Positions 17,492 to 25,996 of a stretch of 64,000 bases of DNA are shown piece by piece (the first letter of the stretch is position 1; each line of letters begins with the position of its first letter). Location of the stretch: NCBI GenBank assembly GCA_963742715.1, contig CAVUMR010000003.1:1054001-1118000 (forward strand), given 5' to 3'. Origin of the DNA: CAVUMR01 sp963742715. Its GTDB lineage: Bacteria > Actinomycetota > Actinomycetes > Mycobacteriales > Micromonosporaceae. Below the pieces are notes generated by a model. That model worked only from the letters and a program-made list of their open reading frames with translations, had not been told where the DNA came from and did no database searches. A program made the position numbers and the translations under genes.

Positions 17492-17782
17492 TGCTTGAAG
17501 CCCTTCTCATAGTCGTTAGCCACCTGAACTACAGGCCGTGGCGAGACCACCGAGCTTCGTTTCCGATACGACGATACTGGTGACATCACCCGCTATGTAG
17601 GCTGTTTGCGCAGCTCCGGACGCCACGAAATGCCCAGCCGGTCCGACGTCACCGAATCGGTACGGCAAGTATTTGCCCGCTGTTGTGCGACCATTCGAGC
17701 CCTTGCCGGGCTATATCACCGAGGCCGCGGACGACTTGACCAACGAAATGCCCGCCGACGTACCGGTTATCCAATAGCGACG
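17492..17782. other. AT-richer intergenic region between fumA and the adaptor lipoprotein
   Basis: About 290 bp with noticeably more A/T than its surroundings. It holds the upstream control region of the minus-strand lipoprotein-permease pair and the end of the fumA transcript. No gene is supported. Confidence 0.5.
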
Positions 17783-19435
17783 CTAACGCCGGCCGATTCC
17801 CATTACCGGGCCGGTGGTGTCGGCGAAGAAGTCATTTCCCTTGTCGTCGACGACGATGAAGGCCGGGAAGTCGACCACCTCGATCTTCCACACCGCCTCC
17901 ATGCCGAGCTCGGGATACTCGAGCACCTCGACGTGCTTGATGCAGTCCTGGGCGAGCCGGGCCGCCGGGCCGCCGATCGAGCCGAGATAGAAGCCGCCGT
18001 AGGTGGCGCACGCCTTGGTCACCGCCGTCGACCGGTTGCCCTTGGCCAGCATGACCAGCGACCCGCCGGCCGCCTGGAACTGCTCCACGTACGAGTCCAT
18101 CCGGCCGGCCGTGGTCGGGCCGAAGCTTCCCGACGCGTACCCCTGCGGAGTCTTGGCCGGTCCCGCGTAGTAGACCGCGTGGTCACGCAGGTACGCCGGC
18201 ATCGACTCGCCCGCCTCCAACCGCTCGGCGATCTTCGCGTGCGCGATGTCCCGGGCCACCACCAGTGGGCCGGACAGCGACAGCCGGGTCTTCACCGGGT
18301 ACCTCGACAGCTCCGCGCGGATGTCGGCCATCGGTCGGTTGAGATCGATGTGTACGACGTCGTCGCCGAGGTCCGTGTCGGTGGTCTCCGGCAGGTACCG
18401 GGCCGGATCCGTCTCCAGCCGCTCCAGGTACACGCCGTCCCGGGTGATCTTGCCGACCGCCTGCCGGTCGGCCGAGCAGGAGACCGCGATAGCGACCGGG
18501 CAGGACGCGCCGTGCCGGGGCAACCGGACCACCCGTACGTCGTGGCAGAAGTACTTGCCGCCGAACTGCGCGCCGATGCCCAACTCGCGGGTGAGCGCGA
18601 GTACCTCGGCCTCCAGCGACAGATCGCGGAAGCCGTGCCCGGTCGGCGAGCCCGCGGTGGGGAGCGTGTCGAGATAGTGCGCCGAGGCGTACTTGGCGGT
18701 CTTCAGCGCGTACTCCGCGGAGGTACCGCCGATCACGATCGCCAGGTGGTAAGGCGGGCACGCGGCGGTACCGAGTGAACGGATCTTCTCGTCCAGGAAC
18801 GCCATCATCCGCTTCGGATTGAGTACGGCCTTGGTCTGCTGGTACAGGAAGGACTTGTTGGCCGAGCCACCGCCCTTGGCCATGAACAGGAACTTGTACG
18901 CGTCCGGGTGCCCGTCCGGGTCCTCGGCGTACAGCTCGAGCTGGGCCGGCAGGTTGGAGCCGGTGTTCTTCTCGTCCCACATGGTCAACGGCGCGAGCTG
19001 CGAATAGCGCAGGTTCAAGGTGGTGTACGCGTCGTACACGCCGCGCGCCAGGTGCTCGTCGTCCCGCCCGTCGGTGAGTACGTGCCGGCCGCGCTTGCCC
19101 ATCACGATCGCGGTACCGGTGTCCTGGCACATCGGCAGCACCCCACCGGCCGCGATGTTCGCGTTGCGCAGCAGGTCGAGCGCGACGAACCGGTCGTTCG
19201 GCGACGCCTCCGGGTCGTCCAGGATGTTCCGCAGCTGCGCCAGGTGCGCCGGCCGGAGCAGGTGCGCGATGTCCCGCATCGCGGTTTCGGTCAGCAGCCG
19301 CAGCGCCTCACCCGACACGGTCAGGAACGACCGGCCGGCCGCGGTCACCACGTCGATCCCGTCGCTGGTCAGCAGCCGGTACTCGGTGTCGTCCGGACCG
19401 GTCGGCAGCAGCGGCGTGTACGCGAACTCGGACAT
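17783..19435 (-). CDS. fumA: Fumarate hydratase, class I (iron-sulfur type)
   Basis: 550 aa, full length for two-domain class I fumarases, which use a labile 4Fe-4S cluster. Candidate cluster cysteines lie in VLPMCQDTGTAIVMGKRG, TAACPPYHLAIVIGGTSA and PVAIAVSCSADRQAVG. GGGSANKSFLYQQTKAVLNP and the C-terminal KGNRSTAVTKACATYGGFYLG are class I signatures. A TAGGCT box stands 7 nt upstream of the ATG. It lies between the permease pair and the Lrp-hppD region; fumarate released by FAH in tyrosine breakdown would be its substrate. It is unrelated in sequence to fumC at 13022-14431. Confidence 0.95.
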   Translation of the reverse strand: MSEFAYTPLLPTGPDDTEYRLLTSDGIDVVTAAGRSFLTVSGEALRLLTETAMRDIAHLLRPAHLAQLRNILDDPEASPNDRFVALDLLRNANIAAGGVLPMCQDTGTAIVMGKRGRHVLTDGRDDEHLARGVYDAYTTLNLRYSQLAPLTMWDEKNTGSNLPAQLELYAEDPDGHPDAYKFLFMAKGGGSANKSFLYQQTKAVLNPKRMMAFLDEKIRSLGTAACPPYHLAIVIGGTSAEYALKTAKYASAHYLDTLPTAGSPTGHGFRDLSLEAEVLALTRELGIGAQFGGKYFCHDVRVVRLPRHGASCPVAIAVSCSADRQAVGKITRDGVYLERLETDPARYLPETTDTDLGDDVVHIDLNRPMADIRAELSRYPVKTRLSLSGPLVVARDIAHAKIAERLEAGESMPAYLRDHAVYYAGPAKTPQGYASGSFGPTTAGRMDSYVEQFQAAGGSLVMLAKGNRSTAVTKACATYGGFYLGSIGGPAARLAQDCIKHVEVLEYPELGMEAVWKIEVVDFPAFIVVDDKGNDFFADTTGPVMGIGRR

Positions 19436-19442
19436 GGCCGGC

Positions 19443-19448
19443 AGCCTA
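19443..19448 (-). promoter_or_regulatory. -10 box of a probable leaderless promoter (fumA)
   Basis: TAGGCT on the minus strand, 7 nt before the fumA ATG (19435), with no ribosome-binding site between. Confidence 0.55.
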
Positions 19449-19486
19449 ACGACTACTCCGGCGCCCCCGCGCCGGCAGCCCAGCGC

Positions 19487-19981
19487 CTACTCCGCGGCCG
19501 CCGCGGCGGCCTGTACCAGCGGCATCGTCCGGAATCCGATCTGCTCCTGCAGCGCGATGTGGGTACCGGCGCGCACGATCCCGTTGTGCGCGACCACGTC
19601 GTCGATCACCCGCTGCAGATCGGTGTTGGACCGGGCCACGATCCGGCAAAGCAGGTCGCCGGTACCGGTGATGGTGTGCGCCTCCAGCACCTCCGGGATG
19701 CCGGCGAGGTGTACCGCGACGTCGTCGTGGCCGCGACTCTGCCGGATCTCCAGCGTCACGAACGCGGTCACGCCGTACCCGAGCGCGGCCGGTACGACTT
19801 CGGCGCCCACTCCGCGTAGTACGCCGCGCGCCTGCAGCCGGTCCAACCGGGCCTGCACGGTGCCGCGGGCCACCCCCAACCGGCGCGAATACTCGAGTAC
19901 GCCGACCCTCGGCTCGTCGTGGATGAGGCGGATCAGCTGGGCATCGAGCTGGTCCAGCTGGTACGCCATCGGGCTGCGCAT
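19487..19981 (-). CDS. Lrp/AsnC-family transcriptional regulator
   Basis: About 164 aa. N-terminal HTH (LDQLDAQLIRLIHDEPRVGV ... LGVARGTVQARLDRLQARGVL) and C-terminal RAM ligand/oligomer domain (GVTAFVTLEIRQSRGHDDVA, EAHTITGTGDLLCRIVARS). The start is uncertain: the ATG at 19981 is chosen because the family begins just before the HTH; a GTG at 19990 and an ATG at 20035 are alternatives. It is divergent from hppD, with a long inverted repeat in the shared region, so it probably controls hppD and itself with tyrosine, phenylalanine or a related acid as ligand (inference). Confidence 0.88.
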   Translation of the reverse strand: MRSPMAYQLDQLDAQLIRLIHDEPRVGVLEYSRRLGVARGTVQARLDRLQARGVLRGVGAEVVPAALGYGVTAFVTLEIRQSRGHDDVAVHLAGIPEVLEAHTITGTGDLLCRIVARSNTDLQRVIDDVVAHNGIVRAGTHIALQEQIGFRTMPLVQAAAAAAE

Positions 19982-20015
19982 GTTGTCCACAATATGTCCG
20001 CTTTCTCCGGGTCGG

Positions 20016-20055
20016 CTGTGCAACCTGACCAGCATTTTTCCGTACTGTTGCACAG
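20016..20055. promoter_or_regulatory. Candidate operator in the lrp-hppD divergent region
   Basis: Perfect 9-bp inverted repeat CTGTGCAAC (20016-20024) / GTTGCACAG (20047-20055). The arm centres are 31 bp apart, about three helical turns, which suits a multimeric Lrp-type protein binding one DNA face. The AT-rich centre (CATTTTTCCGTA) may include promoter elements. Confidence 0.6.
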
Positions 20056-20184
20056 TTCGCGCGCCGACGACCATGCTCCGCGGTAGCAGGCGACACAGCC
20101 CCTGACCTCGCCGGACAGTCGAGGTGGGCCGGCTGTACGCCCGCGCCGAACCGCACCGGCACGACGTACGACCGAGGAGGAGCC

Positions 20185-21519
20185 ATGCCACGGACGATCG
20201 AGCACCGGCACCAGCCGGGCATGCCGGCCGACTGGCCCGACGACGCGCGCGCCGTACCGGAGACGAGGGGCGCGGCCGGCCGGGACAGATCCGGCAGCGG
20301 GCGGGTCGACGGCGGTCCGCGACCGTCGGATGGGCCGGACGGCCCCGAGTCGACCGGCGACGCGGCCGATCAGGCGGCGGACGAGCTGGTCGGCGCGGTG
20401 TCGCATGACTCCGGCAGCGACCCGTTCCCGGTGATCGGACTCGACCACGTGCACTTCGTGGTCGGCAACGCGAAGCAGGCCGCGCACTACTACTCGGTCG
20501 CGTTCGGCATGCGGTGCGTGGCCTACCGCGGCCCGGAGACCGGATCCCGCGACTACGCGGAGTACGTGCTGGTCTCCGGCCAGGCCCGGTTCGTGTTCAC
20601 CGCCGAGGTGCACGCCGGTACCGACCTGGGCCGGATGGTCACCGAGCACGGCGACGGCGTCTACGACCTGGCACTGGAGGTGCCGGACGTGGACAAGGCG
20701 GTGGAGTACGCGCGGCACCAGGGCGCCGAGGTGCTGGTCGAGCCGCATGACCTGTCCGACGAGCACGGCACCGTACGCGTCGCGAGCCTCGGCACGTACG
20801 GCGAGACCCGGCACTCGCTGATCGACCGGTCCCGGTACGACGGTCCGTTCCTGCCCGGATACGCGGCCGCCGAGCCACTGTTCAACGGCAAGCCGGAGCA
20901 CCACCCGAAGCGGTACTTCCAGGCCGTCGACCACTGCGTCGGCAACGTCGAGCTGGGCCGGATGGACGAGTGGGTCGGCTTCTACAACCGGGTCATGGGC
21001 TTCGAGAACATGAAGGAGTTCGTCGGCGACGACATCGCCACCGAGTACTCCGCGCTCATGTCGAAGGTGGTGGCCAGCGGCAACCACCGGGTGAAGTTCC
21101 CGCTCAACGAGCCGGCGGTCGGCAAGCGGAAGTCGCAGATCGACGAGTATCTGGACTTCTACGGCGGCCCGGGCGTGCAGCACCTGGCTCTCGCCACCGG
21201 CGACATCGTGGCCACGGTACGAGCCATGCGCGAGATGGGCGTGGAGTTCCTGGACACCCCGGACTCGTACTACGACACGCTCGGCGAGTGGGTCGGCGAC
21301 ACCCGGGTACCGATCGACACGCTGCGTGAACTCAAGATCCTCGCCGACCGGGACGAGGACGGGTACCTGTTGCAGATCTTCACCAAGCCGGTTCAGGACC
21401 GGCCCACGGTGTTCTTCGAGTTGATCGAGCGGCACGGCTCGATGGGCTTCGGCAAGGGCAACTTCAAGGCGCTGTTCGAGGCGATCGAGCGGGAGCAGGA
21501 GCGGCGCGGAAACCTGTGA
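20185..21519 (+). CDS. hppD: 4-hydroxyphenylpyruvate dioxygenase
   Basis: 444 aa non-heme iron dioxygenase turning 4-hydroxyphenylpyruvate into homogentisate. The three iron ligands are visible: His in IGLDHVHFVVGN, His in GPGVQHLALATGDI and Glu in VFFELIER. The two vicinal-oxygen-chelate domains cover about residues 80-440. The first 75 residues are a Gly/Asp/Arg-rich, probably disordered extension absent from typical bacterial enzymes of about 380-400 aa, yet the ATG has a strong GAGGAGG site just upstream, so the extension is likely real. Hydroxymandelate synthase is a homologue but is less likely given the other homogentisate-pathway genes here. Confidence 0.95.
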   Translation: MPRTIEHRHQPGMPADWPDDARAVPETRGAAGRDRSGSGRVDGGPRPSDGPDGPESTGDAADQAADELVGAVSHDSGSDPFPVIGLDHVHFVVGNAKQAAHYYSVAFGMRCVAYRGPETGSRDYAEYVLVSGQARFVFTAEVHAGTDLGRMVTEHGDGVYDLALEVPDVDKAVEYARHQGAEVLVEPHDLSDEHGTVRVASLGTYGETRHSLIDRSRYDGPFLPGYAAAEPLFNGKPEHHPKRYFQAVDHCVGNVELGRMDEWVGFYNRVMGFENMKEFVGDDIATEYSALMSKVVASGNHRVKFPLNEPAVGKRKSQIDEYLDFYGGPGVQHLALATGDIVATVRAMREMGVEFLDTPDSYYDTLGEWVGDTRVPIDTLRELKILADRDEDGYLLQIFTKPVQDRPTVFFELIERHGSMGFGKGNFKALFEAIEREQERRGNL

Positions 21520-21525
21520 GTCAGG

Positions 21526-21561
21526 GGCCGGCCGCGCTCTGTGCAGGCACCGCGGCCGGCC
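21526..21561. terminator. Hairpin terminator after hppD
   Basis: Perfect 11-bp arms (GGCCGGCCGCG / CGCGGCCGGCC) with a 14-nt loop, starting 7 nt past the hppD stop. No T-run follows. Confidence 0.6.
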
Positions 21562-21618
21562 GCCACCTGGCGGCACGGTGGGTCACATGACCGTCGGGGG
21601 TACAGGCAGGATGGGGGC

Positions 21619-22407
21619 ATGACCGACCCGCAGGCCGGCGGCCCACCCGACGATCCAGCGCTGTACCGCGACCCGGTACCGCCATCCGGCTATGCACCCC
21701 AGCAGGGGTACCCGACCGGCTACCCGCCGCAGCCCGGGTATGCGCCCCAGCCCGGATACGCACAGCCCGGGTATCCCGCGCAGCCTGGACACGCACAGCC
21801 CGGGTATCCCGCGCAGCCCGGGTACGCGCCCCAGCCCGGTTACCCGCCGCAGCCGGGGTATGCCGGGTACCCGCCCAGGCCGGTGCCGACCAGCGCGACC
21901 GGTCAGCCGTTGGCTGAGTGGTGGCAGCGGCTGCTGGCCCGGATGCTCGACGGGCTGATCCTCTCCCCGGTCATCTTCGTGGCCGAGCTGATCGCTTTCG
22001 TACCGCTGATCATCGTGATCGCGCAGTACGACGGGGAGCCTCCGGGCGGACTGGTGGCCCTGCTGATCTTCAGCGTGTTCCTGGTGATCGGCGGGGCGTT
22101 CGCGCTCGCGTCGTACCTCTACTACAACCGCCTCTTCCAGCGCACCGGCCGTACCGTCGGCCGGCGCGCGTTGAGCATCCGGCTGGTGAACGCGGAGGAC
22201 GGTACCCAGCCCGACCCCCGGCAACTGCGCCGGCGCTGGCTCGCCTACGACGGGGTGAACGCGCTGGGCATCCTCATACTCCCACTGTCCTTCGTCACGC
22301 CCATCTACCTGTGGGTGGACGCGCTGTGGCAGCTGTGGGACAAGCCGTACCGGCAGTGCCTGCACGACAAGTACGCCGGGACCGTCATGGTCAAGGACAC
22401 CCCATGA
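21619..22407 (+). CDS. RDD-family membrane protein with Pro/Gly/Tyr-rich N-terminus
   Basis: 262 aa. Residues about 15-95 are a low-complexity tail made of PQPGYA and AQPGYP repeats, probably cytoplasmic and disordered. The RDD domain follows (Arg-Asp in LARMLDGLILSPVIF, then RTGRTVGRRALSIRLVNAEDG) with three or four membrane helices. RDD proteins are small membrane proteins, some reported as sodium/proton antiporters; the role here is unknown. I chose the ATG at 21619 because CAGGAT lies 6 nt before it; an upstream in-frame ATG (21541) falls in the hppD terminator region. Confidence 0.85.
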   Translation: MTDPQAGGPPDDPALYRDPVPPSGYAPQQGYPTGYPPQPGYAPQPGYAQPGYPAQPGHAQPGYPAQPGYAPQPGYPPQPGYAGYPPRPVPTSATGQPLAEWWQRLLARMLDGLILSPVIFVAELIAFVPLIIVIAQYDGEPPGGLVALLIFSVFLVIGGAFALASYLYYNRLFQRTGRTVGRRALSIRLVNAEDGTQPDPRQLRRRWLAYDGVNALGILILPLSFVTPIYLWVDALWQLWDKPYRQCLHDKYAGTVMVKDTP

Positions 22408-22432
22408 GCGAGCGCAGCGAGGCGGCGGCATG
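22404..22432 (+). repeat. Start-associated repeat (ATGAGCGAGCGCAGCGAGG type), copy 1
   Basis: The stretch beginning ATGAGCGAGCGCAGCGAGG lies between the two RDD genes and includes the stop of the first and the ATG of the second. A related block precedes the aminotransferase gene. The short, near-palindromic GCGAGCG/CAGCGAG pattern looks like a dispersed intergenic repeat. Confidence 0.45.
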
Positions 22433-23332
22433 AGCGCGCCTGGCTGGTACAAGGACCCGGCCGCGCCGGAGACCCAGCGGTACTGGGACGGCGAGCAGTG
22501 GCTGGGCGAGCCGCTGCCGGTCGACGCGACCCCGCCGGAAGGCCCGCCGCCGAGCGCACCGGCGCCGGCGCTCCAGCCCGAACCCGAGCCGCTCGTACCG
22601 ACCGACGTACTCCCGGCACCCGAACCGCCGGGGACGCCGGTCGGCATGCCGCCCGGGATTCCTCCCGGACCACCGGCCGGCGTACCGGGAGCACCCGCCG
22701 CCTGGCCGTACCCGATGCTGGTCGTCGGTCGGATGGTGCCGACCTTCAACGGCAATCCGGTCGCGCCGCTGATGCCGCGACTGGTGGCCCGACTGTTCGA
22801 CATCGGCGCGGTCCTGCTGCTGAACGCGGTGGTCAACGGCTGGTTCATCGTGCAGTACGTACGGGAGATCTGGCCGGCGATCCAGGCGGCGATGGCCGGC
22901 AGCACCACCAACCTCGACGTCAGCAACCGCGCGGTCAACCTCAACTACGCGATCACGTTCATCTCGCTGGCCCTGTGGTTCGCCTACGAGGTACCCGCGC
23001 ACGCCAACGACGGGCAGACGCTCGGCAAGCGGCTGCTGCGGCTCAAGGTCGTACGCGTGGACGGCAACCGGCTCACCTTCGGCGGCGCGTTCCGGCGCTG
23101 GGCGCTCATGTCACTGCCGAACCTGTTCTGGCCGTGTGGGGTTCCGCTGCAGGTCGCCGACGCGCTCTGGTGTACCTGGGACCGGCCGCTGTCGCAGTGC
23201 GTACACGACAAGTCCGCCCGTACCGTCGTCGTCCACATCGGACACACAGTTGTCAGTGGCGGCACCGACGGTACTGCCGAGGAGAACGCCGACCGGGACG
23301 CGGACGCACCGACGAGCACCGACAGGAGATAG
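22430..23332 (+). CDS. DUF2510 and RDD-domain membrane protein
   Basis: 300 aa. Starts with a DUF2510 motif (PGWYKDPAAPETQRYWDGEQW), a short Trp/Tyr domain common on actinobacterial membrane proteins. A Pro-rich linker of about 60 residues leads to a C-terminal RDD domain (PRLVARLFDIGAVLLLNAVV; DGQTLGKRLLRLKVVRVDG; DRPLSQCVHDKSARTVVV). Three or four helices are predicted. It is a paralogue of the upstream gene, with similar ends (YRQCLHDKYAGTVMV there). The two probably share a transcript; function unknown. Confidence 0.85.
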   Translation: MSAPGWYKDPAAPETQRYWDGEQWLGEPLPVDATPPEGPPPSAPAPALQPEPEPLVPTDVLPAPEPPGTPVGMPPGIPPGPPAGVPGAPAAWPYPMLVVGRMVPTFNGNPVAPLMPRLVARLFDIGAVLLLNAVVNGWFIVQYVREIWPAIQAAMAGSTTNLDVSNRAVNLNYAITFISLALWFAYEVPAHANDGQTLGKRLLRLKVVRVDGNRLTFGGAFRRWALMSLPNLFWPCGVPLQVADALWCTWDRPLSQCVHDKSARTVVVHIGHTVVSGGTDGTAEENADRDADAPTSTDRR

Positions 23333-23337
23333 GTGAT

Positions 23338-23424
23338 GGTCATGAGCGAGCGTGAGCGAGCGAATCAGACAGTAGAGCCCGCGGTGCCTCATGGCCTCGG
23401 CGAGCGGAGCGAGGCGGGGACATG
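23338..23424 (+). repeat. Start-associated repeat block before pat, copy 2
   Basis: Contains ATGAGCGAGCGTGAGCGAG at 23343 and, some 55 bases on, CGGCGAGCGGAGCGAGGCG just before the pat ATG. It resembles the block at 22404-22432 and can form a GCCTCG...CGAGGC hairpin. Confidence 0.45.
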
Positions 23425-24498
23425 AGCCGGCTCACTCGCGCTGACCTGGACGCGCTGCCGGCGTACGTACCCGGCCGCAGCCCGGCCGACCTCGCTCGCG
23501 ACCTCGGCCTGTCCGAGGCGATCAAGCTGGCCTCCAACGAGGTGCCGTACGGCCCGCTGCCCGGAGTGGTGGAGGCGATCACGGCCGCGGCGGCTCAGGT
23601 CCACCGGTACCCGGACATGGGGGTGGTCGCGCTGCGGGCCGCGCTGGCCCAACGACACGGCGTCGATCCGGCCCGGGTGGCGACCGGTTGCGGGTCGGTG
23701 GCGCTGACCGAGCACCTGGTCGCGGCGACCACCCAGCCGGGCGACGAGGTGGTACACGCCTGGCGGTCGTTCGAGGCGTACCCGATCATCACCGCGGCCG
23801 CGGCGACCCGCGGCGTGCGGGTGCCGAACACCGCCGGGCACGGGCACGACCTGCCCGCGATGGCCGCCGCGGTGACCGACCGGACCCGGGTCGTACTGGT
23901 GTGCAACCCGAACAATCCGACCGGTACGGCGCTGCGCCGCGCCGACCTGGACCGCTTCCTCGACGCCGTACCGGACACCGTGCTGGTGGTGCTGGACGAG
24001 GCGTACCGGGAGTTCGTCACCGATCCCTCGGTGCCGGACGCGGTGGAGACGTACGCGGACCGGCCGAACGTGGTGATCCTGCGCACGATGTCCAAGGCGT
24101 GGGGACTGGCCGGGCTGCGCGCCGGGTACCTGATCGCGTCGGCTGAGGTGGCCGATGCGGTACGCAAGGTCATCACGCCGTTCTCGACGAACGCGTTGGC
24201 GCAGGTCGCGGCGCTGGCCGCGCTGGCGGCCGAGCCGGAGATGCGGCGCCGGGCGGAACGTGTGGTGGCCGAGCGGGACCGGGTGATCAAGGCGGTACGG
24301 GCACTGGTGCCCGATGTACCGGACAGCCAGTCGAACTTCTACTGGCTGCCGATCGGGGACCGCTCGGTGGAGTTCGCGCAGGCGTGCGAGCGGCGCGGGG
24401 TGATCGTCCGGCCATTCCCGGAGGGGGTACGGGTGACCATCGGTACACCGGAGGAGAACGACCGGTTCCTGGAAGCGGCCGAGGGGGCGCTGGCGTGA
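23422..24498 (+). CDS. pat: Aromatic amino acid / histidinol-phosphate-type aminotransferase
   Basis: 358 aa, fold-type I PLP aminotransferase of the HisC/Pat group. The Schiff-base lysine lies in LRTMSKAWGLAGLRAGY; other PLP contacts are VVLVCNPNNPTGTAL, VVLDEAYREFV and the C-terminal Arg in GVRVTIGTPEEND. The pattern IKLASNE...GPLP...RYPD...GCGSV...WRSFEAYP resembles, from memory, mycobacterial Pat more than histidine-operon HisC, and no other his genes are near. With hppD upstream and FAH/HmgA downstream, the likely role is tyrosine/phenylalanine transamination to the keto acid that HppD uses. Its stop overlaps the next start (GTGA). Confidence 0.82.
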   Translation: MSRLTRADLDALPAYVPGRSPADLARDLGLSEAIKLASNEVPYGPLPGVVEAITAAAAQVHRYPDMGVVALRAALAQRHGVDPARVATGCGSVALTEHLVAATTQPGDEVVHAWRSFEAYPIITAAAATRGVRVPNTAGHGHDLPAMAAAVTDRTRVVLVCNPNNPTGTALRRADLDRFLDAVPDTVLVVLDEAYREFVTDPSVPDAVETYADRPNVVILRTMSKAWGLAGLRAGYLIASAEVADAVRKVITPFSTNALAQVAALAALAAEPEMRRRAERVVAERDRVIKAVRALVPDVPDSQSNFYWLPIGDRSVEFAQACERRGVIVRPFPEGVRVTIGTPEENDRFLEAAEGALA

Positions 24499-25841
24499 CC
24501 GCCGCCGGGGTCACCGTGCCGGACTTCCCGGACGGCTTCGTCTGGGGCACCGCGACCGCGTCGTACCAGATCGAGGGCGGCGCCGGCGAGGACGGCCGCG
24601 GGCGGTCCATCTGGGACACGTTCAGTCACACGCCGGGGAAGATCAAGAACGGCGACACCGGCGACGTGGCCTGCGACTCGTACCACCGGTGGCCCGAGGA
24701 CGTACGGCTGCTGGCCGGGCTCGGCGTGAACGCGTACCGCTTCTCGATCGCCTGGCCGCGGATCCAGCCGGACGGCACCGGTGCGCCCAACCCGGCCGGC
24801 CTCGCCTACTACGACCGGCTGGTGGACGCGCTCTGTGCCGAGGGCATCGCGCCGGCGGTCACGCTGTACCACTGGGACCTGCCGCAGGCGCTGGAGGACG
24901 CGGGCGGCTGGCTCAACCGGGACACCGCGTACCGGCTGGCCGAGTACGCCGGCCACGTGTACGCGAAGCTCGGCGACCGGGTGCGGTACTGGTTCACGCT
25001 GAACGAGCCGTTCGTCACCGCGGCCGCTGGTTACGCGGTGGGCCGGCACGCGCCCGGCAAGGCGCTGTACACCGACTCGTTCCCGGTGGTACATCACGAG
25101 CTGCTCGCGCACGGGCTCGCCGCCCGCGCACTGCGGGACGCCGGCGCCGCCCAGGTCGGGCTGGTGAACAACCTCGGTCCGGTACATCCGGCCACCGACC
25201 GGCCGGAGGATGTCGCGGCGGCGCGCCGGTTGGACGGCTGGCAGAACCGGATCTTCTGCGATCCGGTACTGCGCGGGCGGTACCCCGAAGACCTGGCGGA
25301 GCTCTACCCGGACGCCGAGCGGACCATCCGCGACGGTGACCTGGACACGATCGCCGTACCGCTGGACCTGCTCGGGGTGAACTACTACTTCCCGCACCGG
25401 GTGCGGGCCGCGGACGGTCCGGAGCACCCGCTCGGCTACGAGTCCGTCCCGTACGAGGGCGTGCCGCACACCGGTTTCGGCTGGCCGGTAGTGCCGGAAG
25501 GGTTCACCGAGGTACTGACCGACCTGCGCGACCGGTACGGCGACGCGCTGCCGCCGGTGTACGTCACCGAGAACGGTTCGGCCTGGCCGGACGAGCTGGT
25601 CGACGGTCGGGTACATGATCCGGACCGCATCGCGTACCTGGCCGGTCACCTGCGCGCGCTGCACGCGGCGATCGAAGCGGGAGTCGACATCCGCGGCTAT
25701 TTCTGCTGGTCGCTGCTGGACAACTTCGAGTGGGCCGAGGGGTACAGCCAGCGCTTCGGCATCGTGTACGTCGACTTCGCCACCGGTGAGCGGATTCCGA
25801 AGGCCTCCTACGACTTCTACCGCTCCGTCGTCACCGGCTGA
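24495..25841 (+). CDS. Beta-glucosidase, glycoside hydrolase family 1
   Basis: 448 aa, standard GH1 length. PDFPDGFVWGTATASYQIEG is the N-terminal signature, FTLNEPF holds the acid/base Glu, VYVTENGSAW the nucleophile Glu, and FCWSLLDNFEWAEGYSQRFG the sugar-binding Trp and Glu. There is no signal peptide, so it probably acts on imported beta-glucosides. The GTG at 24495 overlaps the pat stop; an upstream in-frame ATG inside pat is rejected. The coding sequence for its last residues (FYRSVVTG) and stop is repeated twice more beyond the stop (see 25815-25910). Its presence in the tyrosine region may be coincidental. Confidence 0.94.
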   Translation: MTAAGVTVPDFPDGFVWGTATASYQIEGGAGEDGRGRSIWDTFSHTPGKIKNGDTGDVACDSYHRWPEDVRLLAGLGVNAYRFSIAWPRIQPDGTGAPNPAGLAYYDRLVDALCAEGIAPAVTLYHWDLPQALEDAGGWLNRDTAYRLAEYAGHVYAKLGDRVRYWFTLNEPFVTAAAGYAVGRHAPGKALYTDSFPVVHHELLAHGLAARALRDAGAAQVGLVNNLGPVHPATDRPEDVAAARRLDGWQNRIFCDPVLRGRYPEDLAELYPDAERTIRDGDLDTIAVPLDLLGVNYYFPHRVRAADGPEHPLGYESVPYEGVPHTGFGWPVVPEGFTEVLTDLRDRYGDALPPVYVTENGSAWPDELVDGRVHDPDRIAYLAGHLRALHAAIEAGVDIRGYFCWSLLDNFEWAEGYSQRFGIVYVDFATGERIPKASYDFYRSVVTG

Positions 25842-25910
25842 CCGGCTTCTACCGCTCGATCGTCACCGGCTGACCGGCTTCTACCGCTCGGTCGTCACCG
25901 GCTGATCGGT
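25815..25910 (+). repeat. 32-bp tandem triplication spanning the GH1 stop codon
   Basis: Three near-identical copies starting at 25815, 25847 and 25879. The first encodes the last eight residues and stop of the beta-glucosidase; the others lie beyond it. The copies differ only at one to three positions. Confidence 0.92.
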
Positions 25911-25996
25911 CGCAACGGGTCGGCGTCGCGGCACTGGAGGGACGCACGGGAGCAGGTTCCCCTCAGAAACCGACGCCGCCGGCCGATCGTCCAGTC

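Noticed and set aside
17600..17782. Plausible-looking peptide frame (FEPLPGYITEAADDLTNEMP) in the gap upstream of the adaptor lipoprotein
   Set aside because: Preceded closely by a stop, no convincing start codon or ribosome site, and unlike any family I know; probably chance.
24384..24494. Upstream ATG for the beta-glucosidase inside pat
   Set aside because: The GTG at 24495 overlaps the pat stop and gives the standard GH1 N-terminus.
23422..24498. pat as hisC of histidine synthesis
   Set aside because: No other his genes nearby, and the N-terminal pattern fits the aromatic aminotransferase group better; kept as a lesser alternative.
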